Notes: generated from the sequence alone by a model not told the origin. A stretch of 64,000 bases of DNA from Phenylobacterium sp. (GCA_018001015.1 JAGNIV010000004.1:62001-126000); one strand, 5' to 3'; shown: positions 16,604-25,232, numbered from the stretch's first letter. Program-made: numbers and translations.

Positions 16604-18679
16604 ATGTTCATGCTTCGACAGACCTTGGGCGGCGCCCTCGCCGCCGTCATCGCCCTCTCCACCGCCCCGGCCCGCGCCGATGAAGGCATGTGGACCTTCG
16701 ACAACTTCCCCGCCGCCAAGGTGGCCCAGGCCTATGGCGTCAAGACCGACCAGAAGTGGCTCGACCGCGTCCAGGCCGCCTCGGTGCGCCTCACCAGCGG
16801 CTGCTCGGCCTCGCTGGTCTCCAAGGACGGCCTGGTCTTCACCAACCACCACTGCATCGTCGACTGCGCCCAGAGCCTGTCGGACGGCAAGACCGACTAT
16901 GTGAAGGACGGCTTCCTGACCGCCGCCCGCGCCGAGGAAAAGAAGTGTCCCGGCATGCAGGCCGAGGTGCTGGTCTCCATCACCGACCTCACCGCCGACA
17001 TCGGCAAGGCCACCGCCGGCAAGACCGGGATCGACTTCGTCAAGGCGCGCGACGCCGCCAAGGGCGCGGCCGAGACCGTCGCCTGCGGCAAGGACCAGGC
17101 TCTCCGCTGCCAGCTGGTCACCCTCTACCGGGGCGGCCAGTACAAGCTCTACAAGTACCGGAAATACTCCGACGTCCGCCTGGTCTTCGCCCCCGAGCTG
17201 GCCACCGCCTTCTTCGGCGGCGACCCGGACAATTTCAACTTCCCGCGCTTCAATCTCGATGCCGCCTTCGTGCGCCTCTACGAGAACGGCAAGCCCATCG
17301 CCTCGCCCCAGCACCTGATCTGGCAGAGCCGCGCCCCCAAGGACGGTGAGGTCACCTTCGTCTCCGGCAACCCCGGCGGCACCGACCGCATGCTGACGGT
17401 CTCCCAGCTGGAGACCCAGCGCGACCTCGCCTTGCCCATCGGCCAGCTGCAGCGCTCCGAACTGCGCGGTCGGCTGATCGCCTTCGGGGAGCGCGACGCG
17501 GAGTCAAAGCGCATCGCCACCGATCCCCTGTTCGGCGTCGAGAACAGCTTCAAGGTCTTCTACGGCCGACAGTTCGCCCTCAACGACCCGGCCTTCATGG
17601 CCGACAAGCGCGCCGCCGAGGCCGACCTGCGCGCCAAGGTCGCCGCCGATCCCAAGCTGGCCGCCGACATCGGCGACCCCTGGGGCGAGATCGCCAAGGT
17701 CCAGGGCCCCTATGCCGACCGCTATCTCCGCCTGCGCCAGCTGGAGAGCGGCGCCGGCTCGCTCTCGGAACTCTTCATGTACGCTCGCGAGTTGGTCCGC
17801 GCTGGCGAGGAACGCGCCAAGCCGTCGGCCGAGCGCCTGCCGGAATACGGTGACGCGGGCCTGGCCCTGATGGCCAAGCAGATCCTCGACGAACAGCCGG
17901 TCGACGCCGCCCTGGAGCAGCTCTATCTCGGCTTCTGGCTGTCCAAGACGCGAGAATACCTCACCGTCGACGACGCCGCGGTGAAGCAGCTGCTGGGCAA
18001 GGAGAGCCCCGAGGCCATGGCCGCCCGTCTGGTGGCCGGAACCAAGCTGGCCGACCCCGCCGAGCGCAAGCGCCTCTGGGAGGGCGGCTTGGCCGCCATC
18101 ACGGCCTCTGACGATCCGATGATCCAGCTCGCCCTGCGCATCGACCCCGCCGCCCGCGCCGTCCGCACCGCCTGGGAGACCGAAGTCTCCGGCCCCACCG
18201 ACCGGGCCGCCGAGCGCATCGCCCGCGCCAGGTTCGCCGCCTATGGCGACGCGGTCTATCCCGACGCCACCTTCACCCTGCGCCTGTCCTACGGAAAGGT
18301 CGCCGGCTGGACCCATCGCGGGACCGCCATCGCCCCCTTCACCACCTTCGCCGGCCTCTATGACCGCGCGACGGGCGCCGAGCCCTTCCAGCTCGCGCCC
18401 CGCTGGGTGGCGGCCAAGGACAAACTGAACCCGGACACAGTGTTCAACTTCGTCACCACCAACGACATCATCGGCGGCAATTCCGGCTCTCCGGTGCTGA
18501 ACGCCAAGGCCGAGATCCTGGGCGCCGCCTTCGACGGCAACATCCACTCCCTCGGCGGCAACTACGGCTACGACGGCACGATCAACCGCACCGTCGTCGT
18601 GGCGACCTCCGCGGCCACCGAGGCCCTGGAAAAGGTCTACGGCCAGACGGCGCTCGTGAAGGAACTGACCCGCAAGTAA
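16604..18679 (+). CDS. S46 family dipeptidyl-peptidase (Dpp7/Dpp11 type), secreted
   Basis: Periplasmic serine exopeptidase releasing dipeptides from peptide N-termini. The frame extends upstream to a TTG at 16514, but ATG 16604 starts a clean signal peptide (LGGALAAVIALSTAPARA) with cleavage before DEGMW, giving 691 residues, normal for S46. Catalytic His in TNHHC (80-84), the conserved GGDPDNFNFPRFNLD block containing the catalytic Asp, and the Ser in GGNSGSP near the C-terminus are visible. A Gly in AFDGN, at the position I recall as the specificity residue (Gly in Dpp7, Arg in Dpp11), suggests preference for hydrophobic rather than acidic P1. No operon partner. Confidence 0.92.
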   Translation: MFMLRQTLGGALAAVIALSTAPARADEGMWTFDNFPAAKVAQAYGVKTDQKWLDRVQAASVRLTSGCSASLVSKDGLVFTNHHCIVDCAQSLSDGKTDYVKDGFLTAARAEEKKCPGMQAEVLVSITDLTADIGKATAGKTGIDFVKARDAAKGAAETVACGKDQALRCQLVTLYRGGQYKLYKYRKYSDVRLVFAPELATAFFGGDPDNFNFPRFNLDAAFVRLYENGKPIASPQHLIWQSRAPKDGEVTFVSGNPGGTDRMLTVSQLETQRDLALPIGQLQRSELRGRLIAFGERDAESKRIATDPLFGVENSFKVFYGRQFALNDPAFMADKRAAEADLRAKVAADPKLAADIGDPWGEIAKVQGPYADRYLRLRQLESGAGSLSELFMYARELVRAGEERAKPSAERLPEYGDAGLALMAKQILDEQPVDAALEQLYLGFWLSKTREYLTVDDAAVKQLLGKESPEAMAARLVAGTKLADPAERKRLWEGGLAAITASDDPMIQLALRIDPAARAVRTAWETEVSGPTDRAAERIARARFAAYGDAVYPDATFTLRLSYGKVAGWTHRGTAIAPFTTFAGLYDRATGAEPFQLAPRWVAAKDKLNPDTVFNFVTTNDIIGGNSGSPVLNAKAEILGAAFDGNIHSLGGNYGYDGTINRTVVVATSAATEALEKVYGQTALVKELTRK

Positions 18680-18691
18680 CTGCACCCTCAA

Positions 18692-18818
18692 CCGTCATCC
18701 CCGGGCTTGTCCCGGGGATCCATGATCTCCGTCTGTCCGTAGGGTGTGCGGCCGCCGCCAGGGCGGCTTGCTGAATCTCCGAGATCATGGGGGGCGGGAC
18801 AAGCCCGGCCATGACGGC
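18692..18818. repeat. 127-base inverted-repeat element (CCGTCATCCCCGGGCTTGTC type)
   Basis: The left arm 18692-18731 begins CCGTCATCCCCGGGCTTGTC. The right arm 18779-18818 is its near-perfect reverse complement, ending GACAAGCCCGGCCATGACGG. The left arm contains its own hairpin (CCCCGGGCTTGTCCCGGGG). The 47-base centre includes GCCGCCGCCAGGGCGGC. There is no gene. The element follows the S46 peptidase and precedes the accessory pair; the region 18680-18868 holds nothing else. Confidence 0.85.
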
Positions 18819-18868
18819 CAGGGGAGTGCGTCTCCTGTTCCTCCGCAGCTCAGCGAGCGAGCCACCGC

Positions 18869-19759
18869 TCAGCCGCTGCTCACCGGATTGTCCAATGGGT
18901 TGTCCCTGTCCCTATCAGGACGCCCCCTCTCGTCAGGGTGTCGCCAGATGATCTCCCGGAAGCGCGGATCTTCCGCCAGAGCGGCGTTCAACCGGCTGAG
19001 GGTCTCACCGTGGAGCGCCGTCGGCGGTCGCTTGAAAAGCTTGTCGACGAAGGTTCGACCCTTGTCCTCAACGAGCACACGATAGGTCTCGCCCATCTTG
19101 TGGACATCACAGGTGAAGCGTGGTCCCGAGGGCCCGAAGCTGAAGCGCCATCCCTTGTCGGTCGTCGGCAGCGGCGACCACACCTGATGACCAAGGCCGC
19201 TCAGCAGTTCAACAATGGCGTCGGCGCAACCTTGACCCAGCCCGATATCGCCGGATTGCCGCTCGCCCATATCCTCAGAGAGATCGGCTCGGAACTCCAC
19301 CCAGGACCCCACCCGCGCAGCGACAGTCTCGCAGATCGGCGACAGGGATCCAGGCAAGTCGCGAGCGACTTCGTCGTCAAAGTACCAAGCCAGATCATGG
19401 AACCGTGGGTCATCCACCAGGTCCCTGTCCAAGAGAGTCATAACCTCAATATAGGCCGGATGTGGCGGCTTACGTGAGACGTCACCGAACGGCGAACTGG
19501 TCATGTCGATGCACAGCAGTTGGATCCTGTCGACTTCCGTCACCTGGCACCAGAACCGGCGCTCAAGTGCGTGGAAATCAAACTCCCAGCCGTGCTCGCC
19601 AGCGTACTCGGGCGGTGAAATCTCATATCCGTGGGCAGCCAGTAACCCCCCGATGGCCTCGGCTACGCCGAGACCGCCGAACTGAACGATGTCGTGCTCA
19701 TCCTCGACTTGATCACTCGGAAGGTCGGTCCGAAACTCCGCCCAAGGCCTCACCTTCAC
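18869..19759 (-). CDS. unrecognised two-fold-repeat cytosolic protein, possible immunity partner
   Basis: 296 residues, no signal peptide or membrane segment, many Asp/Glu. The protein is an internal duplication: residues 6-130 match 153-277. Paired anchors are WAEFRTDL/WVEFRADL, GWEFDF/GWRFSF, FWC/FTC, RKPPHP/KRPPTA and DPRFHDLAW/DPRFREIIW. A Pro/Arg/Asp-rich tail follows. The start is GTG 19759, overlapping the upstream gene's TGA as GTGA, and a strong GAGGAGGGG ribosome site lies inside the end of that gene, so the two are translationally coupled. I do not recognise the family. Acidity, coupling and position behind a toxin-like gene suggest a tandem immunity protein; this is inference only. 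Confidence 0.7.
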   Translation of the reverse strand: MKVRPWAEFRTDLPSDQVEDEHDIVQFGGLGVAEAIGGLLAAHGYEISPPEYAGEHGWEFDFHALERRFWCQVTEVDRIQLLCIDMTSSPFGDVSRKPPHPAYIEVMTLLDRDLVDDPRFHDLAWYFDDEVARDLPGSLSPICETVAARVGSWVEFRADLSEDMGERQSGDIGLGQGCADAIVELLSGLGHQVWSPLPTTDKGWRFSFGPSGPRFTCDVHKMGETYRVLVEDKGRTFVDKLFKRPPTALHGETLSRLNAALAEDPRFREIIWRHPDERGRPDRDRDNPLDNPVSSG

Positions 19760-20460
19760 CGCGGCCCCTCCTCATCGAGTTGATCGTAAACTAGGCCGCC
19801 TGCTTGTAGACCGCCAACGCCCGAGGCGGCTTTCAAGGGTCCGGCCATTGGTGTGGCGGATGGATTGATTTTGCCGCGTAGTTTGTGAAGCGCACTATCG
19901 ACGCCCCCCACCACGGCTCCGGGGTTCGAGACACCGTTCTTCACATATTCAAAAGTGCGGCCTCCAGCGTTCGCCACCTGATCCCAGGCAGCCTGACCTC
20001 TTGGCGAGTACTGAGCATCCAGCGGATCTAGCAGGCGTGACGCAAAGTTGACGCTCTCGACGAGGTCTTCCGCAATATGCTTCACGCCCCGCGCGGCGCC
20101 TACGACAGCACCCGTCGGACGAGCGACCATGCCGACGGCGATCTTCCCGACGTAGTCCCGCAGTCCACTATTGTCTGGCGCCGACACCGCAGCAGGATTT
20201 TTCGTCTGAGGTCGTGCCTGCGTCCATGCGTGAGACGGCGGTCCGCCGCCCTTCAGCATCTTGGCTCCCAAGACCGCGAGATCGCTCGACCGCATCGCAG
20301 CCAGGTTTTCGCCAGTCCGAGTGGCTTGCTCCCAGGCCTTGCGCCCTGTGGCCTCGGCGTCCCGTGCGAAATGATGGACGTCGGCGTTCCGTCGCGCCAT
20401 CCAGTCCCCGATATCGTCTAAAACACCGGCGCGTCGTTGCGCTGGCTGTCGTTCAGCCAT
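19756..20460 (-). CDS. unrecognised Ala/Gly-rich protein, possible toxin leader region without toxin domain
   Basis: 234 residues, start ATG 20460 after a GAGGTGAGGA ribosome site. There is no signal peptide. The N-terminal third is charged and helical (about 1-70), followed by a Pro/Ser linker (GGGPPSHAWTQARPQTKNP), an Ala/Gly/Val-rich stretch (GKIAVGMVARPTGAVVGAAR, about 105-124) and a second helical part to LRGKINPSATPMAG, then a Gly-rich tail. From memory this resembles the N-terminal region of large Caulobacterales polymorphic toxins, truncated where the toxin domain would begin; I cannot verify it. It is coupled by GTGA overlap to the repeat protein. GC is lower than in the flanks. Confidence 0.6.
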   Translation of the reverse strand: MAERQPAQRRAGVLDDIGDWMARRNADVHHFARDAEATGRKAWEQATRTGENLAAMRSSDLAVLGAKMLKGGGPPSHAWTQARPQTKNPAAVSAPDNSGLRDYVGKIAVGMVARPTGAVVGAARGVKHIAEDLVESVNFASRLLDPLDAQYSPRGQAAWDQVANAGGRTFEYVKNGVSNPGAVVGGVDSALHKLRGKINPSATPMAGPLKAASGVGGLQAGGLVYDQLDEEGPR

Positions 20461-20479
20461 GGAGCATCCTCACCTCAAT

Positions 20480-20692
20480 TCAGGGGAACGATTGCTCAGC
20501 GGCGCTGAGTTCGACCTGAACTATGGGCTGGTCCGCTCGATTGTGCAAGAACAAAAAGAGAACATTGACGACTTGGCGCCTAACCCAACCAGCGTCCTTC
20601 GCCACGATCCGCTCCACCTTCGCCGCAGCAAGGGCAGCCGCCGGCGCCACCGGCGACGCGCAACTCGAAACTTGGCGGCGTCCAAAGCTCAT
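20480..20692 (-). CDS. possible small ORF upstream of the accessory pair
   Basis: 70-residue open frame on the same strand, ending 19 bases before the toxin-like gene. It has an Ala-rich first half and a hydrophobic patch (VNVLFLFL). A GAGG lies only four bases before the ATG, which is too close to be convincing. It may be a leader gene of the accessory unit or just open sequence. The 20461-20719 stretch has no other candidate and is noticeably richer in A/T than its surroundings. Confidence 0.2.
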   Translation of the reverse strand: MSFGRRQVSSCASPVAPAAALAAAKVERIVAKDAGWVRRQVVNVLFLFLHNRADQPIVQVELSAAEQSFP

Positions 20693-20719
20693 GAGCCTCA
20701 GAATGCGCCGGTGCCCCCG

Positions 20720-21757
20720 TCAAGCCGCCTTCCCGAACGGCGTTGAGTCATAGATCGCCTGCTCGTCCGGGGTCATCTCCACCGGCACGTCGGCGAACAG
20801 CGGGGTCGAGAGGTAGCGCTCCCCGGTGTCGGGCAGCATGCAGAGGATGTTGGCGCCCTTGGGCGCGGTCGCCGCCACCTTCAGCGCCCCGGCGAAGGTC
20901 GCGCCCGAGGTGATGCCCACGAAGATGCCCTCCTGGTCGGCCAGCTTCTTGCTCATGGCCATGGCCTCGGGGCCGGGGATGGCGATGATCTGGTCGATGT
21001 CGGCGGTCGCGTCGCCGGTCAGCTTGGGAATGAAGTCCGGCGTCCAGCCCTGCATGGGGTGCGGCTTCCAGGCCGCGTGGCCGGCCGAGGCCGAGCCGTC
21101 GGGATTGCGCGCCTGCTCCGCGCCGCTGGCCAGCAGCTGGGCGTCCTCGGGCTCGCAGACGATGATCTTGGTGGCGGGGCTCTTCTCCGCCAGCACGCGG
21201 CTCACCCCCCGCAGGGTCCCGCCGGTGCCGTAGCCGGTGACCCAATAGTCCAGGGTCTCGCCCGCGAAGTCCTCCAGGATCTCCTGGGCCGTCGTGCGCG
21301 AGTGCATGTCCGGATTGGCTTCGTTCTCGAACTGCCGGGTCAGGAACCAGCCGTGTTTCTCGGCCAGCTCCACGGCCTTGGCCACCATGCCGGTCCCACG
21401 CAAAGCTGCGGGAGTCGTGACCACCTTGGCGCCCAGGAACCGCATCAGCTTGCGCCGCTCCACCGAGAAGCTCTCGGCCATGGTCACCACCAGGGGATAG
21501 CCCTTCTGGGCGCAGACCATGGCCAGGCCGATGCCGGTATTGCCGCTGGTGGCCTCGATCACCGTCTGGCCGGGCTTGAGCGCGCCCGACTTCTCCGCCG
21601 CCTCGATGACGCCGAGCGCCAGCCGGTCCTTCACCGAGCCCAGCGGATTGAAGGCCTCGACCTTGACCCACAGGTTCACGCCGGCGGGCCCCAGCTTGTT
21701 GATCCGCACCACCGGGGTGCGGCCGATGGTTTCGAGGATGTTCTGATAGCGGGCCAT
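20720..21757 (-). CDS. cysK: cysteine synthase A (O-acetylserine sulfhydrylase)
   Basis: PLP enzyme that makes cysteine from O-acetylserine and sulfide. The 345 residues show the PLP lysine Lys43 in GSVKDR, the substrate loop EATSGNTGIG, and the phosphate-binding GYGTGGTLRG. The C-terminus (TPLFADVPVEMTPDE) is somewhat longer than that of the short CysK forms, as usual in Caulobacterales. No sulfur-assimilation gene is adjacent. It borders the accessory unit on one side and a GNAT gene on the other (45-base gap). Confidence 0.95.
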   Translation of the reverse strand: MARYQNILETIGRTPVVRINKLGPAGVNLWVKVEAFNPLGSVKDRLALGVIEAAEKSGALKPGQTVIEATSGNTGIGLAMVCAQKGYPLVVTMAESFSVERRKLMRFLGAKVVTTPAALRGTGMVAKAVELAEKHGWFLTRQFENEANPDMHSRTTAQEILEDFAGETLDYWVTGYGTGGTLRGVSRVLAEKSPATKIIVCEPEDAQLLASGAEQARNPDGSASAGHAAWKPHPMQGWTPDFIPKLTGDATADIDQIIAIPGPEAMAMSKKLADQEGIFVGITSGATFAGALKVAATAPKGANILCMLPDTGERYLSTPLFADVPVEMTPDEQAIYDSTPFGKAA

Positions 21758-21802
21758 CTCTGGGCCTCCGGTCTTGCGCTGGGAGGCAGACCCTATGTGC
21801 GG

Positions 21803-22330
21803 TCAATCACCGACGGCAACCCCCATCGTGGTCGTGGCCTCCTCGTGCCAGTCCTTCCGGGTGCGGGAATAGATCAGGCAGTCGGCCGGGTCGCCCGCGC
21901 CAAAACCCGAGCTGCGCAGCAGCCCCTCGCGGGTGAAGCCGCAGCGCTCGGCAAGCTTCCAGGAGGCGGTGTTCCAGGCCTCGATCATCAGCTGCTGGCG
22001 ATAGAGTCCCGGCCGCTCGGCGAACAGCAGGTCGGAGAACGCCCGCACCGCCGGCGCCGCCAGGCCGCGTCCCCGGTCGGCGGGATCGTGCAGGATATAG
22101 CCCAGCTCGAACCCGTGGATGCAGGGCGCGGCGCGATAGAACTGGCAGGTCCCCACCAGCCGTCCATCTGACTCGATGGCCATGGCGCCGGCCTCCTGCG
22201 TCCAGAAGCCGGTGGCGGCGTAGGTCTCGGCCAGCCTCGCAGGCTCGGTCATCGGTTCGGTGATGGAGAGCGTGAAGGGGTAGCGTGCGACCTGCGCAAG
22301 GTCGGCGGCGGCGATACGGCGAAGGGTCAT
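21803..22330 (-). CDS. GNAT N-acetyltransferase, RimJ/RimL-like
   Basis: 175-residue acetyl-CoA-dependent acyltransferase. The acetyl-CoA loop is in DRGRGLAAPAVRAFSDLLF and the family's NTASWKLAERCGFTREG is present near the C-terminus, which places it in the RimJ/RimL-like branch acting on N-termini or small amines. Substrate unknown. Upstream of cysK on the same strand and divergent from the dienoyl-CoA reductase gene. Confidence 0.85.
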   Translation of the reverse strand: MTLRRIAAADLAQVARYPFTLSITEPMTEPARLAETYAATGFWTQEAGAMAIESDGRLVGTCQFYRAAPCIHGFELGYILHDPADRGRGLAAPAVRAFSDLLFAERPGLYRQQLMIEAWNTASWKLAERCGFTREGLLRSSGFGAGDPADCLIYSRTRKDWHEEATTTMGVAVGD

Positions 22331-22528
22331 GGAAAGCCTTTGGACATGAGAGAACGCGCCCGCGTCGGGGGCGGGGGAGGGCGCTCAGGGCGCCGATGTC
22401 CGGGGTCAGGCCATGGGGCGAGGCTAGTCGAGATCGCGGCGCGGTCAATGCACCCCGACGCCGGGTCACCCTTTCTCACCCCGCCGCCGCGCCCTAAGCT
22501 CGGCCCAACGAAATCGAGAGGAAACCCC

Positions 22529-23323
22529 ATGGCCCAAGACACCCAACTCGTCGGCAAGACCTGCTTCGTCGCCGGCGCCTCCAGCGGCATCAATCTGGGC
22601 ATCGCCAAGCGGTTCGCCGCCGCCGGGGCCAATGTCGTCATCATCAGCCGCAGCGAGGAGAAGATCGCCGCCGCCGCCAAGGAGGTCTCCACCTTCGGCA
22701 AACCCTGCATCGGCATCGCCGCCGACGTGCGCGACTACGCCGCCGTCGAAGCCGCGCTTCGGCGAACCCACTCAGAGTTTGGTGAAATAGACATCGTGCT
22801 CTCCGGCGCGGCCGGCAACTTCGTGGCCCCGGCGCTGGGCATGAGCGCCAACGGCTTCAAGACCGTGGTGGATATCGACCTGATCGGCACCTTCAACGTC
22901 CTGCGCGCCTCCTTCGAGTTCCTGCGGCGTCCGGGCGCGTCCCTGATCTCCATCACCGCCGGCCAGGGTGAGCGCGCCAGCCTGTTCCAGTCCCACGTCT
23001 GCGCCGCCAAGGCGGGCATCAACATGCTGACCAAGTGCCTGGCGCTGGAGTGGGGACCGGGCGGCGTCCGCGTCAACGCCATCTCGCCTGGCCCCATCGC
23101 CGACACCGAGGGCATGGCCCGCCTGGCGCCCACCGAAGAGGCCGAGGAACGCGTGAAGAGCCGCAACCCGATGCGCCGCTACGGCACCAAGGACGAGATC
23201 GCCGACATGTGCCTGTTCCTCTCATCGGACCAGGCCAAGTACGTCAACGGCGCCATCATCCCCGTCGACGGCGGCTCCGGCTGCGGCGACGCCTCGGGCA
23301 ACGCGCTGGCCAACTACGCCTAG
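22529..23323 (+). CDS. 2,4-dienoyl-CoA reductase-like SDR
   Basis: Short-chain dehydrogenase closest by pattern to peroxisomal 2,4-dienoyl-CoA reductase (DECR2), an auxiliary enzyme for oxidation of unsaturated fatty acids. ATG 22529 follows GAGAGGA and gives 264 residues; the open frame upstream is rejected. The nucleotide motif is GASSGINLG (16-24). The usual Tyr-x3-Lys is absent as in DECRs: Lys161 in CAAKAG is there but the Tyr position is Val157. The segment [22 protein letters not shown] matches the DECR family strongly. Its stop codon is shared, as CTAG, with the convergent PIN-domain gene. Confidence 0.85.
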   Translation: MAQDTQLVGKTCFVAGASSGINLGIAKRFAAAGANVVIISRSEEKIAAAAKEVSTFGKPCIGIAADVRDYAAVEAALRRTHSEFGEIDIVLSGAAGNFVAPALGMSANGFKTVVDIDLIGTFNVLRASFEFLRRPGASLISITAGQGERASLFQSHVCAAKAGINMLTKCLALEWGPGGVRVNAISPGPIADTEGMARLAPTEEAEERVKSRNPMRRYGTKDEIADMCLFLSSDQAKYVNGAIIPVDGGSGCGDASGNALANYA

Positions 23324-23742
23324 AGAAGCTCGACCTTCAGGCCGAGGGCCTGGCCAGCCTCGGCGAGCCGTCGATCCAGGGTGCAGAGCGTCGCCCCCTG
23401 ATCGACGGCGATGGCCAGGTGCAGGGCGTCTCCGGCGCGAAGACCCAGGGCGTACTGATCGGCGAACCGCGCCGCGGTCCGGAAGTGCGCCGATGAGATC
23501 GGTGTGCTCAGCAGGGAGTCCGCGGCCATCTGCGTGAACATGGCCAGGGCGTCGGCCCGGTGATTGGCCTGAAGCTGTCCTGTCCGCAGCTTGATCGACA
23601 GGGCGGCGGAAAACTCCGTCGTCACCCAGTCGCTGATGGTGAGCTGCTCCGGGTCCTGGGCCGCGAGCCAGGCCTGCATCCGCGCCGTTCCGGCCTCGTT
23701 GGTCAGGGCGGCGACGAGCAGCGAGGTGTCGAGGTAGCGCAT
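23320..23742 (-). CDS. vapC: PIN-domain ribonuclease toxin, VapC family
   Basis: 140-residue PIN-domain nuclease, the likely toxin of a type II toxin-antitoxin pair. Four acidic residues expected at the metal centre are in place: Asp5 (YLDTSLLV), Glu43 (TTEFSAAL), Asp105 (AGDALHLA) and Asp123 (TLDRRL). The start overlaps the antitoxin stop by one base (TGATG), the normal arrangement for antitoxin-first vapBC operons. Target RNA cannot be told. Confidence 0.9.
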   Translation of the reverse strand: MRYLDTSLLVAALTNEAGTARMQAWLAAQDPEQLTISDWVTTEFSAALSIKLRTGQLQANHRADALAMFTQMAADSLLSTPISSAHFRTAARFADQYALGLRAGDALHLAIAVDQGATLCTLDRRLAEAGQALGLKVELL

Positions 23743-23984
23743 CAGTAGCGGTCTTGGTCCCGCATCCTGCGGACAAACTCGCCAGCCAATTCGCTCTGCG
23801 CGGGCATGGCGTCTGTCAGGCTTTTCAGCGCGGCCAGCTGGATAGGCTTGCGGGGCGTGACCACTGCGCTCAGCCGCGCGACGGGCTTGCCGCGGCGTGT
23901 GATGCAGACGGACTCTCCACCTTCGGCCTGGGCGATCAGTTCGCTGAAATGGGCCTTGGCGTCGGCGAGGTTGATATTGGTCAC
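23742..23984 (-). CDS. vapB: Phd/YefM-family antitoxin of the PIN-domain toxin
   Basis: 80 residues. The N-terminal part has the Phd/YefM pattern ([35 protein letters not shown]), a DNA-binding fold that represses its own operon, and the C-terminal part (from about 45) should wrap the toxin. First gene of the pair. The sequence 23985-24062 upstream, which should contain the operator, includes the A/T-rich GTTAGTTGGTCAACTTACC with an imperfect dyad (GTTGGTCAAC). Confidence 0.88.
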   Translation of the reverse strand: MTNINLADAKAHFSELIAQAEGGESVCITRRGKPVARLSAVVTPRKPIQLAALKSLTDAMPAQSELAGEFVRRMRDQDRY

Positions 23985-24062
23985 AAGCGTATCCTGACCT
24001 GTTAGTTGGTCAACTTACCATTTCAGGCGCGCGCCGCCAAGTCTGCGCCGCCGCCCCGCCGA

Positions 24063-24491
24063 TCAGGCCGCGGCTTTGGGGCGATGAAGCGCCCCGCCGA
24101 TCCAGGCGCAGGGCAGGGCGGTCACCGCCAGGGCGATGGGGTACCAGCGCGGCCCCAGGTCCAGGTTCCAGGTGGCCGCGACGCCTGCGATGGCGACGAC
24201 CGTGCCGATCGCCCCCAGGATCAGGGCGTGCCGCATCGGCCGGGTCGGCGTCAGGCGCGCGGCGATGTAGCTGCCCAGGGCGCCGAACACCAGGCGGTAG
24301 GAGAGGGCCAGGGCGTTGTCCCCCGCCTCGTTCATCGGCTCACGCCCCGCCGGATAGACCCCCAGCATCTGAAACACCGTGTCCGCCGCCAGCGACAGCA
24401 CCGCCACCGCGGCGAACCCCGCCAGCAGGGCCACCACGCTCTGCAGCCGCAATCGCACGCCCGCCGACTTGTCGGTCACCTCAACCGTCAT
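24063..24491 (-). CDS. small four-helix membrane protein, unrecognised
   Basis: 142 residues with four predicted membrane helices: about 17-38 (SVVALLAGFAAVAVLSLAAD), 62-80, 88-107 and 115-134. Between the first two is a hydrophilic loop (YPAGREPMNEAGDNALALSYR). There is no motif I can name. Not evidently part of an operon; the neighbours are an antitoxin and a GST gene. Confidence 0.75.
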   Translation of the reverse strand: MTVEVTDKSAGVRLRLQSVVALLAGFAAVAVLSLAADTVFQMLGVYPAGREPMNEAGDNALALSYRLVFGALGSYIAARLTPTRPMRHALILGAIGTVVAIAGVAATWNLDLGPRWYPIALAVTALPCAWIGGALHRPKAAA

Positions 24492-24581
24492 GGCCTCGCC
24501 CCTCCGTTGTCTCGTCCCTTCCAGGACGTTTCAGAGAACGCCGATCCGACAACGCCGCGGAGATTTTGTCGAGGGGTGGGT

Positions 24582-25232
24582 TCAGCCCTGCGAGGCGGCC
24601 AGGAACACCGCATACTGCGCCTCGAAGGCCCGCCGGTAGGCCGGCCGCGCCTCGGCCCGGGCGACATAGGCGGCCAGGTTGGGGTGCTCCCCCACCAGAC
24701 CCGAACTCCCGAGCCGCTGCAGCACCGACACCATCATCAGGTCGCCGGCGCTGAAGTCCCCGTCCAGCCAGTCGGCGTCGCCGAGGCGCTGGGCGAGTTG
24801 GGAAAGCCGCACTCGGATTCGGTCCTCCACGGCGGGCAGCCGTTCACCGAACCAGCTCTTGTCGCGCTCGGTGAACATGGCGGCCTCGCGCTCCAGGATC
24901 GGCGGCTCCATCGTGCTCAGAGCGGCGAACAGCCAGGTGATCGCGCGCGCGCGGGCGTCCGCATCCTCGGGCAGCAGGCCCGCGTGGCGCTGGGCGATGT
25001 GCAGGATGATGGCGCCGCACTCGAAGATCGCCAGATCGCCCTCCTCATAGGTCGGGATCTGGCCGAAGGGATGCAGCGCCAGGTACGCCGGTTCCTTCAT
25101 CTGCGCGAAGGTCACCAGCCGCACCTCATAGGGCTGGCCCACCTCCTCGAACGCCCAGCGGACGCGCATGTCGCGGGCCAGGCCCCGGCCACGGTCGGGG
25201 GAGGCCTTGAAGGCGGTGAGGGTGGGCGTCAT
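24582..25232 (-). CDS. glutathione S-transferase family protein
   Basis: 216 residues from ATG 25232; an ATG 19 codons upstream adds unconserved sequence (MPGVRPRETFKRDAAEQTA). Thioredoxin-like N-terminal domain with the cis-Pro glutathione site (FGQIPTYEEGDLAIFECGAI) and an all-helical C-terminal domain. The catalytic position near the N-terminus reads SPDRGRG, without an obvious Tyr or Cys. Likely soluble and involved in detoxification; the substrate is unknown. Confidence 0.85.
   Translation of the reverse strand: MTPTLTAFKASPDRGRGLARDMRVRWAFEEVGQPYEVRLVTFAQMKEPAYLALHPFGQIPTYEEGDLAIFECGAIILHIAQRHAGLLPEDADARARAITWLFAALSTMEPPILEREAAMFTERDKSWFGERLPAVEDRIRVRLSQLAQRLGDADWLDGDFSAGDLMMVSVLQRLGSSGLVGEHPNLAAYVARAEARPAYRRAFEAQYAVFLAASQG

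Noticed and set aside
20459-20746. 95-codon plus-strand frame in the accessory stretch
   Set aside because: It overlaps the start of the toxin-like gene and the end of cysK on the other strand, has no ribosome site and an Arg-rich, random-looking composition.
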